This document shows, piece after piece, positions 1-11,710 of a stretch of 64,000 nt of DNA. Origin of the DNA: Cyrtodaria siliqua (lineage: Eukaryota; Mollusca; Bivalvia; Adapedonta; Hiatellidae); contig JAWPHD010006758.1 of the NCBI GenBank assembly GCA_037043455.1, positions 1 through 64,000 on the forward strand, in the 5' to 3' direction. The notes beneath the pieces were generated by a model that did not search any database, was not told the origin of the DNA, and was given only the letters and a program-made list of their open reading frames with translations. The first letter of the stretch is position 1, and each line of letters starts with the position of its first letter. The translations under genes and the position numbers were made by a program.

Positions 1-389
1 GATGGCTACAGGTATGTACATCATTATATTAATGAGTATTTAAAACAACTGTAAACAAAACACGTCTAGTATGAATTATCGTATAAAGGTTAAGAATGGA
101 TTTTTTTAAATTTATTTAGATGCACGAAATTGAATAGCCTGTGAATGTGTTTTCTCAAATTGGTTTTGTAAATAGTATGCCTCATCTTGACCTTTGAACA
201 GTTAAATGTTAAGATCATTGCCCCCATTTAAATCGTAACTGCTCTGCATAATGCACTTAAACCTAAATTATCGATTAAATGAAACCACTTTAAAACACGT
301 AGTCACCACATGTGCACTATATTCGCAATGTCTATGCAAATACATTCTCAAAAATAGTAACCCCTTTAGAACAAATACAGCGTTTGGAC
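1..389. other. No feature recognised
   Basis: AT-rich non-coding sequence; no open frame with coding character, repeat or RNA gene could be supported. Confidence 0.5.
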
Positions 390-990
390 GATATTGTCTG
401 TCTGTTTGGTACCAGACCAACATTTGTTAGGAGGTTATGCTGAACACAAGATGCTAAAACAACACCTTCTGAAACGCTGAAAGGTGCATAAACTTTAGTC
501 CCTCGGGTTTTCTGGTTGTATCTTGGATCGGGTTTCTCTTTGACTGCAACCACTGCGGTTGTTGAGTACAATTCTGGATACATCCTGAGCTAGTTTTACA
601 TTAAGATATACGTGTATAGTTTCTTCTTAATTTCTCATGATATGGATTTTATTGTTAGAGATTTCCTTTTGATGGGATATACTTTTATTTTCGCTGTCTT
701 GTCAATCTGAGCGCTGAATCAAGGATAATAGCGAAGTTGTGTACACTTAAAATCGAGTTAAACTAACCAGTGGGTCATATTTCCTACTGACTCTTCAATG
801 TCGGTAAACCTGTCTTCACCACTCTTTGTGTTGTGTATTGTCCTTTCCATTGTATCTGTAATTTGCTCTTTCGGTACAGTGCGGAACTACGGTACCATTG
901 GATGTGCTGTAATTTTTATAGGACCATTTTTCTCATTTTTGATTTATTTTGGATTTTTGTATATTTTACCAACACAAACTAAACAATCAG
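390..990 (+). mobile_element. Penelope-like element 3' tail (diverged)
   Basis: Matches, in reverse, 49300-49960 over its length: the TTCTGGATACATCCTGAG block, GTTAGAGATTTCCTTTTGA, GAGCGCTGAA, CGGTAAACCTGTCTTCACCA and the ATAGGACC...TCTCATTTTT end. Two short frames here (332-583 minus and 798-1064 plus) are only translations of this repeat. Confidence 0.6.
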
Positions 991-1299
991 TAGGAAACTC
1001 ATATGAATTATCAGCAAATCATACATACAATATTACCTATTACAAATACATATACAGGTTATAAATATTGTACTCAAGAAGTGTAAACTGAGAGTTTTGT
1101 TTCACTCTATCGGATACAAAAATATAATCGTTTAAAGGAATTTCTCTAAGTAGACAAGCAAATCGCATCATGTGGTAGCATACTGGTAAAAGTTTTTCAG
1201 GTTATACATTTATCTTTGCTTCATAGATAATACAAATTCAGTATTGTGTTAAGCAGTTGTTGAAAGATTTATCAGTAAGTACTGAAAACGGGATCCCTT

Positions 1300-1380
1300 G
1301 GTATCAACGAACACAAACAAGAGAGAGAAATAGCAGACTCGGTTTTATTGTAGCTGTTCATGAGAGGTAGTAAATGTGCG
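1300..1380 (-). repeat. DR-1-related fragment
   Basis: CAAGAGAGAGAAATAGCAGA and CTGTTCATGAGAGGTAG, read on the minus strand, match the CTGCTACTTTTCTCTCTTG part of the copy at 48240-48300. Confidence 0.45.
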
Positions 1381-1917
1381 TTCACGGCCCCTAACGCAGA
1401 CTAAGCCATATTCTAGTTCAGTCACATTTATTTAAAATCATACGAACTGATTTTTTCACTTATTTAAAACGGTGATATACTCATTACATTTAAAAACGGA
1501 ACGATTTTGGTTTTCGATTATTTACAGTCACCTAGTTTTTTTGTTCAAATCAAGATTGTATTTTATGTTAGTACACAAGTCTCTTTGTCCCATAGGTTAA
1601 CATATGATGATAACCATAATAAACCATAATAAACAGTTGCATAAGTTGCGCTCCACTTCTATCAGTCAACACACATTTTTCATGATGACTCTTTAACATC
1701 TCCAGAAATTCAAAAAATACCAAGTGTTTTGTTTTCAAATGTACTGAGTGTTTAAACAATAAAAAGCACACCGCCACGGGTTGTAAAATTAAATTACGAA
1801 ATTTCAACGGAGACCACAAAGCATACCGATACAAATGATTACACATCTAAATATAAAGTTGTGTAATAATACTGGACTCAAGCAATGTATACACGACATT
1901 CACTATTTCTGAAAACG

Positions 1918-2404
1918 ATATAAGTGGGTGTTCCCCGCCCCCAACCCCATCATCCCCTCACGAGTATTGAATACTCTCTAATTTAGAGCTGAGTACCGAA
2001 TACTCCTTCATTTCAGATCCGAGTACTGAATAATATTTAACATGAATTTCTTCATAAAAATTAACCAAGTTGCTATTTATTCGTCTAATTTTATGAAGAT
2101 TGATATAAAAGGACATTTAAAACTGTATTAAAGGTTGTATCTCACCGTTTTGCTGTTTTGTGATCAATCATGAAATCTAAATTGGATTTCAACAGTTTTC
2201 GTTTTACATAGAAAACATATTTTGAAGGCATGTACCTATTTTTTATGCGTACTGAATACTAAATAATGTAATTTGCGGGTACTGGTACCCGGGCCGTGGG
2301 TACCGAATACTCTCTAAAATTGCCCTGAATACTGCGTACCAAAATGGAGGGGGTGGGGTGGGGGTGGTGGGGTGGGGTGGTTGGCGGGGAATAGCCCCAT
2401 ATAA
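1918..2404. mobile_element. MITE with G/C-rich ends
   Basis: Imperfect terminal inverted repeats: TGGGTGTTCCCCGCC at the left and GGCGGGGAATAGCCCCA at the right. The interior repeats words of the form GAGTAnnGAATACT, and the right end has a long GGGGTGG tract. There is no coding capacity. Target duplication was not resolved. Confidence 0.55.
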
Positions 2405-3669
2405 ACGTCCACACTATCCAGTTAAATGCATTTCACGGAGAAATTAAAATAGCGAGTCCCATATTCATATTCATGAATATATTAATTGATTCGCCGCTGA
2501 TGAATTAAAATAACTGACTGTAAAGTTAATGCATGCTAATTGCTCGCGGATAATGAATAGCACGTTCGGCATAGCCTTGGTACAGTTAACATATTTTAAC
2601 CCATACATGTATGTTTCATTAAACATAAAATGTCCGAGGTTTGAAAGATATGAGTACACACTCTATATACAAGCGCCCATTTCCTGAATAATATACTTAT
2701 TAAAGGGCAAACACGTGACTCGTGGAAAGCGTCGTTTATTTACTTACTTTGGGTCCTTTTGTCTTTAGAGTAGAATACTCCTCAAGTTGGTGTTAGTGGA
2801 CGTTTTATTACTTCAACGTGTGTGAAAAGACGCAGACTGAAAGTTTTTCAATGATGAAGTAAGGCATGTTTCAATGGCAATAATTCAGAAGGCATGTGTC
2901 AGTTTTGCTCATTGTCAACTTATTAATATAAAGCCTTACACTAACTATTGTGAAAATCGGAATCGGTTTACAGTTATTGTGTACTAAAGCTGAAATTTGC
3001 CTTTCCGAAAAAACGAAGGGCAATAACTCTACGAGGCATATGCTAACTTGCTAATTGTAGAACTTGTCGAAGGTCTAATTTGTATCAGGCTTGACTTCAA
3101 ATTTTGGGAAATCGAAAACCGTTTAAGTTACATAAGTTAGTTTGATAATTATTTTATACCATCATACAAAAAAAGAATACACGTTATCCAGTCGTCATTT
3201 TTAAATGGAAAGCAAACTATTTCTGGACGGGACACAACGGGACGGGATGAAGAAAAAATATTTGTATATAGCCCCAAACCTTTTCGGGGATATAATAAGA
3301 CAATTTTACTCTTTTGTTTCTGTTTAAAGGCACACTATTGCAAATCATTTTGTGTTGATTTGCATCGAGTTTAGGTCATTTTTGCAACATATGTGTGATG
3401 TTTCGAATGATTTAATTTGACTGTTGTGTTTGCTAGTTTCCTTGTTTTACATAATCGTAGCAATTTAACATTTGTAGTCAATCACTTGACTATTATAGGC
3501 ACACAATAATAAACTTTCTAGTTCACGACAGAGACATGTGCAGTTCATGCGATGACTTCTATGCAATATATAATATAAATGCGATTAAACTGTCAAATCT
3601 GACTCATATGTTTTATAAGGCATGCTTTATGCTTTATCTCTATTTCCAAACTACCTACAATAAACGGCT

Positions 3670-3704
<35 letters not shown>

Positions 3705-4159
3705 AAGTTTCAAACCGCTTGATGAAGTATAATGCAAGATATTTCAACATTTTCAGAGAAGTGTTTTTTGTTTTAATGACTTTTCCTATATAACTCTATG
3801 TAAAACCGTGACACCAGTGCGGGCCAGATTAAAAAAAAAATGCATTAACCCTATAAATGAAATGTAACTTTAGGTCTACTTTATTAAGTCAGTGAAGAAT
3901 CAATGACTTGGGAATCTGAATGCAGGTTTAACAAATGTATATTCACACATTATTGAACATTCTGGACCTTACTATCCATTTTTATGCTTTAACATCTTGT
4001 TATTAATTCATTATTTTGCTTTCATTAACATTGTTATGGCAGACGATTCAAAATAAAATACTGAAAGCAAACATCTCCTTTTTAAAATACATATTAAAAA
4101 TGCAAAGTAAATAGCGGATACGATGCGTTTATTTACATAGCATTAGGCAATACGTGCTT
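2405..4159. other. Intergenic, no gene recognised
   Basis: Non-coding, AT-rich. The only structure is a (TC)n microsatellite at about 3673-3701. The 85-codon frame at 3536-3793 simply crosses that microsatellite. Confidence 0.5.
3673..3701. repeat. (TC)n microsatellite
   Basis: An uninterrupted run of CT dinucleotides. Confidence 0.9.
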
Positions 4160-4167
4160 GTTGACAT

Positions 4168-4551
4168 CACAGGCAGACGGCGCGTACCCTACCCCGCCCA
4201 CACCCTACCCCCCTCTACTACCCCCTCCCCCTCTACTACCCCCTCCCCCTCTCTACTACCCCCTTCCCACCTGTTTCTCTACTACCCCCCTTAAATATGT
4301 TTTCAATAAACTGTTCTACTTGGTTTTCAATGAAAAAAAAATAAAAAAAAATACATACTCTCTATACCATATATATTTTTTTTTTCATTGAAAACCAAGT
4401 AGAACAGTTTATTGAAAACATATTTAAGGGAGGAAGTAGAGAAACAGGTGGGAAGGGGGTAGTAGAGAGGGGGAGGGGGTAGTAGAGGGGGAGGGGGTAG
4501 TAGATGGGGGGTAGGGTGTGGGCGGGGTAGGGTACGCGCCGTCTGCCTGTG
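4168..4551. mobile_element. Foldback MITE with 8-bp target duplication (hAT-like)
   Basis: Arms of about 174 bp (4168-4341 and about 4376-4551) are near-perfect inverted copies separated by only about 35 bp of A/T-rich sequence. Ends read CACAGGCAGACGG. The 8-bp direct repeat GTTGACAT flanks both sides (4160-4167 and 4552-4559), which is the target length of hAT-superfamily transposases. There is no coding capacity. The frames reported in it are low-complexity Pro/Leu translations of C-rich arms. Confidence 0.85.
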
Positions 4552-4569
4552 GTTGACATGTGGAATAGT

Positions 4570-4800
4570 GAATATAGAAGGCCCTCCCAGGGGGTGTCCA
4601 TGTTCCCTTCTTTCCTGAAAATATGACTCAATGTTCCCTTGTTCCTCAAAGATATTTTTCTTTGTTTCCCAAAAATATTCTTACAATGTTCCCTTGTTCC
4701 CCAAAAATATCACCAATAGCAGACAATGTTCCCTTGTTCCCCGAAAACAAATGTCCACGTTCCCTTGTTCCCAAAACTCCTGGGAGACCCTCATATAGCG
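4570..4800. repeat. Short tandem repeat with inverted ends
   Basis: Four to five units of about 35-45 bp containing AATGTTCCCTTGTTCC and AAAAATAT. Bounded by GGCCCTCCCAGGGGG on the left and CTCCTGGGAGACCCTC on the right, so the block may itself be a small inverted-repeat element. Confidence 0.6.
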
Positions 4801-5904
4801 TTATATGAAAAGCCCATAACATACACGGATAGTTCAAAGGTTGAATACCGTATTAGCTGGTTGCTAAGGAGTGCGGTAGAGTTGTATTAGTTTTTTACTT
4901 TATTACATTTCGATGTAGTTTTTGCTCACAGTTACATACATTGATATAGAGAGTAATAAACGTAATACACGCTATTTTGTGTATGTATGAATGACATGTA
5001 ATGTGCATTCACAGTAAAGTTAGAACATGTGTGGATTATTAATGCTTCATTTAATACATGCATCCTTAATTAAACAGATATAATAACACCGCACTTTTAA
5101 GTGATTACGTACCATAACGATTGTTTTTAAAAAGAAAAGCTGTAAAACGTTTACAAGAATGAATTTCAGTCGACTTTTATAATATCAACTTTAAATGTCT
5201 GTTTGAACAGGAAAAACATGCGTGGTCTACAAATAAATACAGATCATAAATAATTTTATCCTATGCTAATTTAACAATACTTGGAATATCAACCACACCA
5301 AACCCCTGTTCACATCCTGTATCCGTCTCAATGTTCAACCAAAGTGTAAAAAATCCAATTTGAACTAAACATGTAGTAATTGTATATAAAAACATTAACC
5401 AACGGTAGTATGTTATATTTTATTTACCTCGTCATAGGTCTATGGAGGTTCGAGGCCATCCTCCATAAACCTTACAAATGAATATATAAAATGTTGCAAT
5501 AAGTCTGAAAAGACCCTTGAGCAAATCAATCAATTACAAATACAATTTAAACTATGTTTCTCGGTCATAGTGGACAGTGTGACTGTTTTTTTTGTTACCT
5601 CATATAGATATCTGAAGACAACATGGCAGTCAAATTATAAACATTCATCCATTCATGAGTTATAATTAAAATATATACCCCTACAGAATATAGTCAAGTA
5701 ATACATAATAACCAATAATTTCACAAAACTTTCAAATATCTTGTAACACTCAAAATGTGTAACAAACGCCAGTCTAACACGGCTCTCAGCTCAATCCTAA
5801 CATAAATGTGACAAAAACAATAAAGAAACGGCGGGATATCTGACAATAAAATCTAAAAATAGTTTCTTTAGCTGTCCGCCATTTTAATTTCATTTTTCAG
5901 CAGG
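4801..5904. other. Intergenic, no gene recognised
   Basis: AT-rich sequence without coding signal or clear repeat. Confidence 0.5.
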
Positions 5905-7410
5905 CTTTCGAAAAGCAAAACAGACTTCCAATGATGTATTGGATTCCCAACTTACAGAAACAACCATATAAAGCCCGTTTTATTTCCAGCTCTAGATCTT
6001 GCACCACTACAAAATCTCCAAACTTTTAACATCTTGTCTTACTGCCGTTAAAGATCACGTTAAACAATATTGTGCTAACGCTTATGAAAACTCTGGGATT
6101 AATTTATTTTGGTCTATTAAAAATTCAGGCGACGTTCTTGATATTATTTACAATGAACGTCAAGCTTCATCTATATGCACTTATAATTTTTCTACATTAT
6201 ATACAGCTTTACCACACAAGCATTACGTGGTCCGAGTATTAAAATGCATACGCCATCCAACCCCTTCTCCAAGAAGCGAAGCTGTGGGGTATGAAATAAA
6301 ACCTTATTTTCGACCTGAAAAGATTGCCTATTGTAAAATTAAAACATTTAAAATGTAATTTTAAACAGATTATTGCATTTTTTTTTTAGTAAAACATGTT
6401 TTTAAACGTGTTTTATTGTCGAATCCTGCAAATATAAAATTCCCCATCGCTTAAAGGAATTAAGGCGGGACCACGTAATGCTTATTGCGCTCATTCAAAA
6501 AAAATATACTGGGAGAAATACTACATTTTTGGCCTGTAACAATATTAAAGCGTTTTTTACTAACAGCAATTTGGACAATTACACTATGTGCACTTGCCAT
6601 GAAGTTTGTGAATCACTTACTTTATTAGATATATGGAACAACCGTTTATAGACAAATTGTTGGTATCCTTATGGGTACGAACTGTGCAATCCTTGACGCA
6701 GACTTTTTTTTATATTGCTATGAAAGAGATTTCATGTTGAGTCTTTCTCCTGATACCCATTGTTATTGAAGCCTTTGATGACACCTCTCGGTATCTGGAT
6801 GACATAGTGAACATCGAAAACCCTTTGTTTTTTACTATGGTTAATACTATAATACTAATTAAAGAACTTAACAACGCTAATATTTCCCATACTAAAGCTT
6901 CTTTTCTCGATTTACATCTCTCTATTGAAAATGGTGAAATAATTAACAAAATCTATGACAAGAGAGATGATTTTAATTTTGTGATTATAATTGTTAACTA
7001 TCCCCATTTAGATGGGGATGTTCCTCAAGCAACTTGTTATGGGGTCTAACTTATTCGTTTTTCTAGAGCTTGTACTCGAGTTGAGGACTTTAATATTCGC
7101 AGTCTTTGTATAATTAAAAAGCTACTCCATCAGGGCTACCGTTAATATAAACTTCGTAAAACATTTGCAAAATGTTATTAGCGTAACCCTGATCTTCTTT
7201 CCAAATTTAAACGTAACCTAAGAACTCTTCTGCGACAAGAACTATTACAACCTGACTTCTATGGTGACGTGATTTACAAACTTTGTAAGATCCTTGGTCA
7301 TGATCACATTCATACTATCTTTGTTAAACTTGTTAAATTTAAGGTTTAGCAAAAGAGGTTATGACCCTATCTTTTTGCAACGCACTGCATGCTTATAACC
7401 AATAAAAAAA
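5905..7410 (+). pseudogene. Penelope-like reverse transcriptase, most complete copy, interrupted by a MITE
   Basis: Successive plus-strand frames give IPNLQKQPYKARFIS, LLTSCLTAVKDHVKQYC, FWSIKNSG, FSTLYTALPH, then after a 260-bp insertion KLIALIQKKYTG, then GTNCAILDADFFLYCYERDF, SRYLDD (the catalytic YLDD at 6792-6803), DKRDDFNF, and FYGDVIYK. FSTLYT-LPH and YLDD motifs in this order are typical of Penelope-like and related reverse transcriptases common in marine invertebrate genomes. No GIY-YIG endonuclease was seen. At least one frameshift near 6010, several stops and the insertion make it non-functional. Family name is from memory of motifs; other RT clades are possible. Confidence 0.7.
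6221..6480. mobile_element. MITE inserted in the reverse transcriptase (copy 1)
   Basis: Ends are CATTACGTGGTCC and its reverse complement. Removing exactly this segment restores the reading LPHKLI in the surrounding reverse transcriptase. The subterminal stem CCATCCAACCCC...GGGGTATG is shared with copies at 18690 and 19107. No duplicated target site is visible. Confidence 0.75.
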
Positions 7411-7606
7411 CGGAGGATTTTTAAGAAATGGTGATAAAGCTCAACATGTTTTATATTATGAGCTCTGTCTGCACAAACGGTATACATATCTATACACACA
7501 TAATGCGATAATCTAGGCCGAGTTTGTTTTGATAAACTTTTCATCTCCTTTAGCTATTTATTAAGTCCGAGTTTGTATTGCACTTCACATGTCATTTGAT
7601 CAGGAT

Positions 7607-8097
7607 TCTACGGTGTCCGGTTGGGGCCAGATAAAATGTCACATTGTCGTGGGCGACTATGCGACGCCCGACAATGCGACATCGCGACATTGCGATACGA
7701 CAACTCCACATTGCGATACGACAACGCGACATTGCGATACGACATCGTGACATAATTGTCGCGATGTCGTATCGCAATGTAACGATGTCGTAACGCAATG
7801 TCACATTGTCATTATGTTGCCCACGACAACTCGACATTATTTTAATTGTCGTAATGTCGCCAACGACATCGTGACAGTACGAAATTACAACAATTGAAAG
7901 AATGTCGTGTTGTCATGGGCGACAATGCGACACCCGACAATGCGACCACGCGACATTGCGATACGACATCGCGACACTTATGTAACGATGTCGTATCGCA
8001 ATGTCGCTTTGTCGTATCGCAATGTCGTGATGTCGCATTGTCGGGTGTCGCCCACGACAATGCGACATTGTATCTAGCCCCAACCGGACACCGTAGA
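7607..8097. mobile_element. MITE built from short CGACA/TTGCGATACGAC words
   Basis: Perfect 21-bp terminal inverted repeats at 7607-7627 and 8077-8097 (inner end CCGGTTGGGGC). The interior, about 450 bp, is almost entirely permutations of CGACATTGCGATACGACA and its complement in both orientations, so it can fold into many hairpins. Frames crossing it are low-complexity artefacts. Confidence 0.75.
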
Positions 8098-9710
8098 TAC
8101 CATATACAGGGTAACAACGCTAAAAGTAGCAATTCCGCTAAAGATAATAGCCGCAACAATTTCAACGCTAAAGGTAGCAACCTCGGCTTAAGGTAACAAC
8201 ACAGATATATGCAAAAACAAACAAAACAAAAACAACATTCGGGTGGTGGTGATCATTGGGTGGTTGGATGGTTGAGGGTGGGGGCAAAACATATTGATCA
8301 ACTGATAAAACAAACCAACACAGAGATATGTAAAAAAACATAGCTATGTGTAAGAATTGACTAAAACAACACAGAAAAATGCAAAAGTTTAAAACAAAAA
8401 CGAGTTTCCAGTGCGGAGGGTTGGGGTTGCAACATAGTTATATGTAAGAATTGATCAAAACAACACAGACATATGTAAAAAAAAATCGAGTTTTAAGTGG
8501 GGTGAGGCGTGGGGAGAGGGGCGAAGGCGGGCGGGCTGGGGAACTTAGCTATATGTAAGAATTGACCTTAAACAACACAGAAATATGTAAAAACAAAAAA
8601 ACAGAGTTTCGAGTGTGGGGGCGGAGGGAGAGACGGGGGAGTGAAAGCGGGACGGGGGAGGAGCAACACATAACTATGTGTAAGAATTGACCAAAACAAC
8701 ACAGAAATATGTAAAAAAACAATTTTAAAAAATCGAGTTTCGAGTGGAGGGGGTGTGGGGAGAGGCGGGGGCGAAGGCGTGGCGGAGGGTGGGTAGCAAC
8801 ATAGCTACATGTGTGAAAACAAACAACACAGAAATATGTAAAAAATAAAATAAAAAAAATAATGGGGCATTGGGAGAGGGGGCGAGGGAGGGGGTGAGTG
8901 AGGGGTGGGGAGCACATGCCCCAATATGGGTGAAGTAAGAATAAGATGCATAATGCTATGAGAAATCCCAAACCAAAATTACAATTTGGGTTCCATGGGA
9001 AGCCAGAATTTGCAGAAGACAAAATTACTTACGCAGCCCTTTACAACATACTATAAGAAAACCATTTTCCAAATTTAGTTGAGCTAGGACAAAAAATGGA
9101 AGAGATATAATAGACCTGTAAACACAGCTTTCCGCAAAATTTGATGCGAAATAGACACATTTTAAGGGTTGACACAATTTGGGTTCCATGGGAGCCCAGG
9201 GGTTACAGGAACCAGAATTACTTGCGCAGCCCTTAAGATAATGCTATAAGAAAGCTCATGGCCAAATTTGATTGTGCTAGGATAAGAAGTGTAAGAGATA
9301 TAAACATGTAAACACAGCTTACACGCACAATTTGATGTGAAATGGGACACATTTTATGGGCTATCAGACTTTGGGTTCAATGGGAAACCATGGGTTACAT
9401 GAACCAAAAAGGGACATATCCTTGTAAACACAGCTTACACGCAAACCTTGATGTGGGACGCCGACGCCAACGCCGACGCCGGGGTGATTACATAAGCTCT
9501 CTTATTCTTCGAATAGTCGAGCTAAAAAGAACTCGTTTACTCAATTTTCATTGAAACTGTAGATGTTGAAAACAGTTGTTACCTTTAGCGTAAGCCTTGT
9601 TAGCTTTAGCGGAAGAGGTGATTGTTACCTTTAGCGGAGGTGTTACCTTTAGCGTTGACATTGTTACCTTTAGCGGCGGTTGTTACCTTTAGCGTTGTTA
9701 CATACAGTTA
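8098..9710. repeat. G-rich minisatellite block with CGCTAAAGGTAAC-type ends
   Basis: Starts with CGCTAAAG words (8110-8200) and ends with the inverted words GTTACCTTTAGCG (9575-9700). Between lie about six units of 100-130 bp (TATGTGTAAGAATTGACCAA, AACACAGAAATATGTAAAAA, GAGTTTCGAGTGGGG plus a G tract). After them come a TTCCATGGGA module and a (GACGCC)n tract at about 9458-9482 running into CTCTTATTCTTCGAATAGTC. The same modules recur at 26.5-29.9 kb. Confidence 0.7.
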
Positions 9711-9878
9711 ACAACTAACTATTGCTTTTTTTTTGTAAATTAGCTAACCAACATATTATAATGAAGCTGTGACATGGTAAATTTCGTAGACACTGGACAA
9801 TGATCTAACGTCTTGGAATTTAATCTTGGTAAAAATCATTTGGTCGATAACATTGTTAGTCAGCCGCGTCTCCTGATA

Positions 9879-10121
9879 TGAAATAGTTCAAATGCAAACT
9901 GGAGACTATTTCGTCGACACTGTTTGTTTAACAATGTCAACAACTTGGCAGCTGCACTGATAAGGAATCCAGAATTACGTGTTGCTTATGGCGGACAAAT
10001 TGATAACAATCATAGATATTTATTGAAAACACATGAAGAATTTGACCATTTTCTGCGATCCTGCAATTGTTCACTGCTTAAGGATAATGTGTTATATTTC
10101 ATTTCAAAACTGTCTCATTAA
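9879..10121 (+). other. Unrecognised short open frame
   Basis: An 80-codon open stretch from TGA 9879 to the TAA near 10120 has balanced amino acid composition (for example RNPELRVAYGGQIDNNHRYL and THEEFDHFLRSCNCSLLKDN), unlike most frames nearby. It has no ATG near its start and no recognised domain. It may be an old exon or a transposon coding fragment. Confidence 0.2.
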
Positions 10122-10439
10122 CATTGTGTTTACACTGTTGAAACTTATTTAAAATCCCATAAATAGAGGATTTTACATAAGTGCCTGTTTAATTATTATT
10201 GAATTTAGTAAAGAATTTGGATAAAGTTATATGATGCAATGCTGTGCCGAGCAGCATAACAATTTAATCTAACGGGTGTACTGCATTCAATATTAAATAC
10301 ACACGAATGTGAGATTCTATTCATCACATAACTCCAAAAGAAAGCCTCATACACATAAACAACAGTTACTATCGTAACTGCCTATATATAACGTTGTCGC
10401 ATGATGACGTCACATTTTTGTACGATGACGTCGTATGTT

Positions 10440-11025
10440 GAATCGGTCGTCTCCGTACGCCACCGAACAACTAGTCTCTGTCACCCAGACGTACGCAATC
10501 TGCAATTGAAGCTGTTTTACTGGCATTTTGCCTGTCAGTTTTATTTAATGTTGTCCTTGGATGCTGCGTTTCCTGTTCGATTTTTATATCTATTTTTATC
10601 ATATATCTTGCGGTGTTGGAGTGTAATAAAACCATAATATTATTTATCATATTCCACTAGTATAATAAACATGCAAGTGAGGCAAAATAATAGTTCGGTC
10701 TTTTCCGTTCAGCTCGGTGTGCATAGAAATTGCCTCGTCGATTTCCGTAACCGTTTAAAATACCAGATTACGGTAATCGACGATGTAGTACCGTTGTTCG
10801 GTAGTCTCTATCACCCAGCCGCATGCCCACCTTTTCTGAGCCCTACTCAGCATCCAAGGACACATTAAACACAAATACAAACAATCAGCAATCACAAGGA
10901 CAAATAAGAGGCAAGTTACGTCATATCATAAACATAAACGGGATCGCAATACGGATAACGCCTTGGAACGGTCAGTGACATAAAGGCCCCTGGAGGTTTA
11001 AACCAAGTTCTATTGTGCATTTCAG
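10440..11025. mobile_element. Penelope-like element tail pieces in both orientations
   Basis: 10540-10600 on + carries TCCTTGGATGCTGCGTTTCC and CTGTTCGATTTTTAT; 10880-11025 on - carries GCCTTGGAACGGTCAGTGAC and GGTTTAAACCAAGTTCTA. Two related short blocks with CTCTGTCACCCAG and CTCTATCACCCAG lie at 10470 and 10805. Confidence 0.5.
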
Positions 11026-11710
11026 GGTGCCATGACGTCGAATATGAATCGAGATTTTTTTATTACCTTCAATATGTTTTCCTACCTGATATGATTGAAT
11101 AAAACTAAAACAGACGCTCCTGAATCTGTTTGTAATCTTCGCGTAGCCATTCCCTAAGATTCGCAAAGCCAACAATTTATTTCGACAACCCACCCCACTG
11201 TTTACATGTAAGTTAATGGACAGCCGAAAACCAAAATGGCGACGGCGGAACATTCTATTTTTCTAGGGTAGGGTGGCTTAAAAAATCAAATGACTAATAG
11301 TGGTGTAAATAATAAAATATAAACGCAGTATTCTATTTACCTAACATTTATTTGCTAGATAAAATGTTTTTCATTTCAAAATAAAAGATAAGTATGATAT
11401 ATTGCTGGAGGTGCTGAACATTGAACAACAACACCACCATGCATAACCTACGTTTTACTTGGTACATCCGAAACGTAGAAACAGACATGCGCAGACGACA
11501 ATTTCTAAAAATAATGTTGTTTTAATTTTTACAATGTAAACAAGAAGGGTCAAAATGAATTTAGGCTTTGTGAAGCATATATGATGGCTATGGCAAGCTT
11601 GTAAACAGACCCAAGAGCATCTGTTTTCATGCTATCTAACCATATCAGGTATGAAAACATATAGCTTGTAATAAAAACAAATCTCGATTCATATTTGACG
11701 TCCAGGCACA
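11025..11710. repeat. Inverted repeat upstream of the Toll-like receptor
   Basis: The left arm about 11025-11215 and the right arm about 11525-11710 are inverted copies of roughly three-quarters identity; shared anchors include ATATGAATCGAGATTT and CTACCTGATATG / CATATCAGGTATG. The spacer is about 310 bp. No coding pattern is conserved between arms. Confidence 0.55.

Noticed and set aside
332..583. 83-codon minus-strand open frame
   Set aside because: It lies on the antisense of a retroelement tail that recurs at 49690-49800 and elsewhere; the amino acid sequence is not conserved in frame.
798..1064. 88-codon frame resembling a membrane protein
   Set aside because: It is a translation of the same dispersed tail repeat (compare 49300-49480 and 49975-50025).
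4158..4649. Proline/leucine-rich frames on both strands
   Set aside because: Both are products of the C-rich arms of the foldback MITE.
7607..8097. Possible CRISPR array from repeated TTGCGATACGAC words
   Set aside because: Words vary in spacing and orientation, there are no unique spacers, and the genome is eukaryotic; the block sits between transposon-like inverted ends.
8549..9022. 157-codon minus-strand frame rich in Phe, Pro and Ser
   Set aside because: Low-complexity translation of the G-rich minisatellite; the frame repeats with the DNA unit.
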